From Torymus aiolomorphi (lineage: Eukaryota; Arthropoda; Insecta; Hymenoptera; Torymidae): DNA of 64,000 bases. The position numbers were made by a program, and so were the translations under genes. How positions within the stretch are numbered: position 1 is the stretch's first letter; each line of letters opens with the position of its first letter. Shown in pieces: positions 59,609 through 64,000 of the stretch. The notes below the pieces were generated by a model. The model ran no database searches. It saw only the letters and a program-made list of their open reading frames with translations, and was not told the origin of the DNA. The DNA is taken from the NCBI GenBank assembly GCA_036365515.1, contig CM070876.1, forward strand, positions 99,280,150 to 99,344,149. Reading direction: 5' to 3'.

Positions 59609-61045
59609 ATGTGTATTAGTTGCGTTCCAAGTCGGTAGGGTATATTGTATTATTTATATCTTAATATAAATACTTTTGTGTTGACACATTATTAATTGCA
59701 TCTAATAAATGATTTAAAGAAGCGATTAAGTCAATTTTACTTCCAAAATCACTACACATACAAAGCTCAATTTTTTTCATTTATTAATTTTACTAAAAAT
59801 ATTTTAACCTCAAATATCTGAAATTTATGGACCAATCATTTTGCCCCAAGAAATTGACATAAAAATCTAGAAAATACAACTCTACAAGAAATTTTGAAGT
59901 GAATAAGTCAATTTTATTCCAGCAATCGTTGCACATACAAAACTCATTTTTTTTATTTTTTCATTTTTCAATGCATACGTTTTTTTTTTTTATAATAACA
60001 GAATACCCTATAAAAGAAAATTTTTTTTTTTAGGAAATATAGCTATTTTAATTATATTTCGAATGCTACCCATTCCTTTCGAATACATAGAGCTATTCTC
60101 AAGAAATTACGATTTGAAAAAACGTTAAAAATATTTTAACCTCAAATATCTCTTAAATCTATGGACCAACCATTTTGCCCAAATAACTCGACCGATAACT
60201 ATACAAAATCCACCTCTACGAAGAATTTTGAAGCGATTAAGTCAATTTTTACTCCCGCAATGGTGAGTCATACCAAACTCATTTTTTTTCATTTTTCTAT
60301 GTTTACGTTTTTATTAATAACAAAAGAACCGTGATAGCTAGAAAAATAATTTTTTTTAGAAAATATAGGTATTTAAATTCGCTTTCGAATGCCACCCATC
60401 CAATTCAGATACATAGAGCCGTTTTCGAGAAATTTCCATTTGAAAAGAAGGTTAAAAAAATTTGACCTCAAATATCTCAGAAATTTATGGACCGATCATG
60501 TAGCCCAAAGACCTTAGCCGACATCTATCCAAAATCTACCTCTATAAGAAATTACAATGCGATTAATCCAGGTTTACTCTATAAAACGTGTGACATAGAG
60601 AACACATTTTTTCCATTTTTTAATTTTTTTCTCAAAAACCAACCAACAGAATGGATTAAAATTTTCACAGATTATAGCAATTTATATTCTGCATTATCGT
60701 GAATTTTCTCAAAAAAATTGACCGTTTAGTTTAGGAGTTATTAGCTTTTAAAAAAAAAATCACGTTTTTATAAATAACAAGAGAACCGTGATAGCTAGAT
60801 AATTTTTTTTTAATTATAGGTTTTTCTATGCTCTTTCGAATGTGACCCATCCGATTCAAAAATTTAAATCCGATCATTAAAAAAAATCAAAAATAAATTT
60901 TTCGAAAATCAAAAATTTGAAATAAAACAAAAACGAATCAGTAAATCATCAAAAATTATTTTCTTCCCGAATTCGGAATAAAAAAACAAAAAAAATGAGA
61001 ACCTGATGGTTAAAATCGACCGCGTAGATCCGGAGATAGAGCGGT

Positions 61046-61087
<42 letters not shown>

Positions 61088-61204
61088 CCATACAGACATT
61101 TTCTAAAATCATATGAAACAAGCGTCTAACACCTCTAATGATGTTTATAGAGAGTTTTAATGAAGTTGAAAATTTTACTATTACAAAGCTTCTTCTAGGA
61201 GGAA
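59609..61204. repeat. Unassigned ~330-bp repeat block with (CA)n tail
   Basis: Decayed tandem units: 'cctcaaatatct' recurs near 59810, 60140 and 60469 (330 and 327 bp), each followed by 'tttatggaccaatcatttt'. Words like 'gcgattaagtcaatttt' recur near 59720, 59895 and 60232. A (CA)n microsatellite at about 61048-61086 lies near the right edge. No coding region. I cannot name the family. Confidence 0.65.
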
Positions 61205-62133
61205 GCAAAAGGGTAAACCCATGATTCTCAGTACTTTTTGGTATCCAAAAACGGGAAATGTGGATTTGGTTCGTTTTTCTCACGACGTAGGCTTATGCTA
61301 GGAATGCCTGTTTTCACCAATATATTTCTAATATTTGGTGAAAAATGCATGTTACTACCAATATCTTCCTAATATATTTTGAAAATTGCGTGGAATCCTG
61401 CAAAAAACAACGAAAAACCATGATTTTAAGTACTTTCTTTACTTGATCAGCTGGAAATAATGATTTTTAGCATTATTTTCCTCGAAATATCATAAGTTTA
61501 CGTTAAAATGGCTGTTTTTATCAAGATTTTCCTAGTTTATGGAGAAATGATAATGGAATCATGGGAAAACAGCGAAATACCATGATTTTCAGTCTTGTTT
61601 GCACTTTACACGCAGAAAATATGGATTTGGATCATTGTATTGCTCAAAACGACGTAAGTTTATTCCAGAAATGCCTGTTTTTACCAATATTATCCTAATA
61701 TATGGTGAAAAGTGCGTGGAATTCTGCAAAAAACAGGGGAAACCATAATTTAAAGTACTTTTTGGTATTAAGACGCAAGAAATTTGGATTTAGTTCATTT
61801 TTTTTCTCAAAAAAATGTAGGTTTATGCTGGTAATGCCTGTTTTTACGAATATTTTCCTAGTATATGGTGAAAAGTGTGTGGAATCCTGCAAAAAACAGG
61901 GACCATGATTTAAAGTAATTTTTGGTACTCAAACGCAGGAAATTTGGTTTTGGTTCTTTGTTCTTCTCAATATAACGTAAGTTTATGCTAGAAATGCCTG
62001 TTTTTACCAATATTTTCCTAATACATGGTGAAAAATGCACGTTTCTACCAATATTTTCCTAATACATTGCGAAAATTGCGTGGAATCCTGCAAAAAATAG
62101 CGAAAAACAATGATTTTCAGTACGTTTTGCTCT
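61205..62133 (+). repeat. Satellite block H
   Basis: Satellite resumes at the monomer position where block G broke off ('gtaaacccatgattctcag'). Its last ~170 bp are close to the sequence just before the LTR-like element at 48025, sharing rare variants such as 'aaaatgcacgtt'. Confidence 0.9.
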
Positions 62134-63408
62134 TGTTCGGGATTGTACAGTGCCGCAAGTGTCCGCTAGATGGCAAGCGCCAAATCGCTACTCGCAATGA
62201 AAAACATCACCCCGAGTGTATAAGTATAGGCACGCGACTTGCACTCGGGGGAGAAATTAAAACATACAGTATCCTCTACTTAATACTTTTACTTGCTTTG
62301 CTTACTTTGCTAATAATACGAGAAGCTCTCGTATTATTTGCCGTTACCCATTGCCTACTTGCTCGCACGCATTGCGTTCATCTTCTGCCGACAGTTCAAC
62401 TTCGCCTTTCGAGGAGAGTTGACTACAAAGACTTTTGGAATCTTAATTTCAAGTGTCTATCTTTTGTACCGAACTTATTCTTTGCGAGAAAAGTTGGATA
62501 CATTGACTCTAGGAGTCAACCGACCCATTATTACATACAGGTTTTTCCTTACATACTTTACTGTTTTACTTATAATACGAGAAGCTATCGTATTAGTTAC
62601 CGTTTCCATTCGCTTACTTTCCGCGAACATCCATTATTACACGTTAGCCTGCATTAAATGCCTACACTTTATGTTTCCACTATATTTGCTTGCCGATAAC
62701 TACTTCGTCTTATTTGCGAATAACTTTTTCTGCTTTCAACTTATTCTTTGCGAGAAAAGTTGGAAGCACAGATTCTTGGAGTCTAAATTGCTATTTTAAG
62801 GTAATATGTACTTACCGACAAATTTTAGAATGTATATTTCTTTTGCAAATAATAATAGAATTACTAACAAAAAAAATTAAGTATAGTATTTACATATACG
62901 GAGCGCCTGAATGAGCTGTTTTTCCAAAAATTTACTCAGAATTTATTTAATTAAATAAAAGACGCAATGCTGATAAGTAGGGATCTGTATACTTCGAATT
63001 TTGCCAGTTTTAAAAAGTGTTTATCTCATGGAAATGCTGATAGAATCGCACAAAAAAAAATCTGAGCATAGTATTTACATACACGGAGCTCCTGAAAGAA
63101 TTGCTTTTCCAAATAAACGTTCGAATGTTTATTAATTAAATAATGAAATTGGGTTGATTTTGAGGTTCACATCGCCTTAAGCTTAGCTGATAATACGTGA
63201 GGCTCTCGTATTGTTAGTTTGCCTATTTCATAAACCTTGCATTTCGCTTGCCTATTTTACTCAACGTGCATAGCGTTCAAATCCTTTTTGCTTCAATTTT
63301 ACTTTCGAGTGGGTTGGAGCAAAGACTTTCAGAGTCAATACAATTTTATATTTTCTCTCGGCTATAAACCCTAACAATATAAACACCGTATACGTTCGGT
63401 CGTATACA
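62134..63408 (+). mobile_element. Hairpin-rich solo LTR-like element, copy 2 (split by a TTAA insertion)
   Basis: Same element as 48025-48929: starts TGTTCGGGATTG, ends GTATACA, flanked by GCTCT on both sides (62129-62133 and 63409-63413). Without the 377-bp insertion at 62800-63176 it is ~898 bp. The flanking satellite also matches copy 1, so the two arose by segmental duplication rather than two insertions. The hairpin 'aatacgagaagctctcgta' is kept at ~62317, while its second copy has a change (agctatcg) that breaks pairing. Confidence 0.8.
62800..63176. mobile_element. 377-bp insertion with TTAA duplication (MITE)
   Basis: TTAA at 62796-62799 and 63177-63180; copy 1 of the LTR has a single TTAA at the same place (48698-48701), which proves insertion. 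Ends GGTAATATGTAC and, in reverse complement, GGCGATGTGAACC are only loosely similar. Inside are two ~185-bp tandem halves, each with 'atagtatttacata' (62882 region and 63067 region) followed by 'cggagc...cctgaa'. Non-coding. Confidence 0.85.
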
Positions 63409-64000
63409 GCTCTGAATGAGCTGGAAAAATGGACTTACTTCATTGTTTTCCTCAAAATATCCTAGGTTCAAGATAAAATGTCTGTTTTTACCAATATTTT
63501 CCTAGTAAATAGAGAAAAGATAGCGGAATCATGCGAAAAACAGCGAAAACCATGATTTTCAGACGTGTTTGATCATTAAACGCAGGAAATGTGGATTTCT
63601 ATCTTTGTTTTACGCAAAATAAGGTAGTTTTGCGCTAGAGATGCCGGATTTTACCAATATTTTCCTATTATATTGTGAAAAATGCGTGGCATCCTGCAAA
63701 AAACAACGAAAAACCATGATTTTCAATCCTTTTTGCTCTTAATGAGCTGGAAAAATAGTTTTGCATCACTGTTGTCCTCAAAATAATGTAGTTTAATACC
63801 AAATTTGCCAGTTTTTATCAATATTTGCCTCATATATGGTGAAAAGTGCGTGGAATCCTGCAAAAAACCGGGAAAAACATGATTTAAAGTATTTTTTGCT
63901 ATTAACGTGCTGCAAAATAAGTTTCATACTAAATATGCCTGTTTATACCACTATTTACCTATTATATAGTGAAAAGTGCGTCAAATCCTGCAAAAAACAG
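63409..64000 (+). repeat. Satellite block I (continues past window end)
   Basis: Same satellite after copy 2 of the LTR-like element, matching 48930 onwards in order and in rare variants. Runs off the window. Confidence 0.9.

Noticed and set aside
2674..64000. CRISPR-like array
   Set aside because: Spacers are as repetitive as the repeats, the period is ~164 bp and the context is eukaryotic.

Overview
The window is a repeat-only stretch of an animal, almost certainly insect, nuclear genome. The base is AT-rich. A hymenopteran such as an ant or wasp is a guess from the mix of element families. I found no host protein-coding gene, tRNA, rRNA or CRISPR array. It looks like constitutive heterochromatin: about half is one satellite DNA, and the rest is transposable elements inserted into that satellite, sometimes into each other.

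Layout. 1-2673: minus-strand 3' part of an LTR retroelement (integrase, then a broken env-like glycoprotein), cut by the window start and by satellite. 2674-16409: satellite, with its orientation flipping near 6634, and a hairpin MITE with TTAA duplication at 11747-12074. 16410-25196: an 8.8-kb DNA transposon with ~1.65-kb terminal inverted repeats, a pogo/Tc5-type DDE transposase gene, a nested GC-rich solo LTR (18585-19646) and a nested hAT-like non-autonomous element (22007-23247). 25200-30459: satellite, including an exact 328-bp ladder. 30445-35866: R1-clade non-LTR retrotransposon with target duplication; ORF2 has one internal stop. 35855-38978: satellite. 38979-39576: decayed inverted-repeat element. 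39580-46361: second Tc5-like transposon (TSD TCA) with a decayed transposase and a nested mariner with an open transposase (41134-42427). 46365-50812: satellite with a 905-bp LTR-like element. 50813-61204: a 10.4-kb insertion block holding an internally deleted Ty3/gypsy retrotransposon (51470-59608) and an unassigned ~330-bp repeat family. 61205-64000: satellite resumes, with a duplicated twin of the 905-bp LTR, itself split by a 377-bp TTAA insertion.

The satellite monomer is ~164 bp, with dimeric (~328 bp) and tetrameric (~656 bp) higher-order organisation. It serves as the landing pad: the elements sit at definable positions of the monomer (CTNAG-type sites for both Tc5-like elements, the TTAA in its GCTCTTAATGAGC palindrome for the MITE, the adjacent GCTCT for the LTR). 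Nesting order, inverted-repeat ends and target duplications allow most of the insertion history to be read from the sequence.

Most interesting: the pair of Tc5-like transposons with very long inverted repeats and shared CAAGG ends in CTNAG targets; the chuvirus-like envelope behind a retroelement integrase; the 328-bp ladder and the ~40-bp step ladder in the satellite; a ~3-kb duplication split by a 10.4-kb insertion; and the hairpin-rich LTR. Family names were assigned by reading, without database searches.
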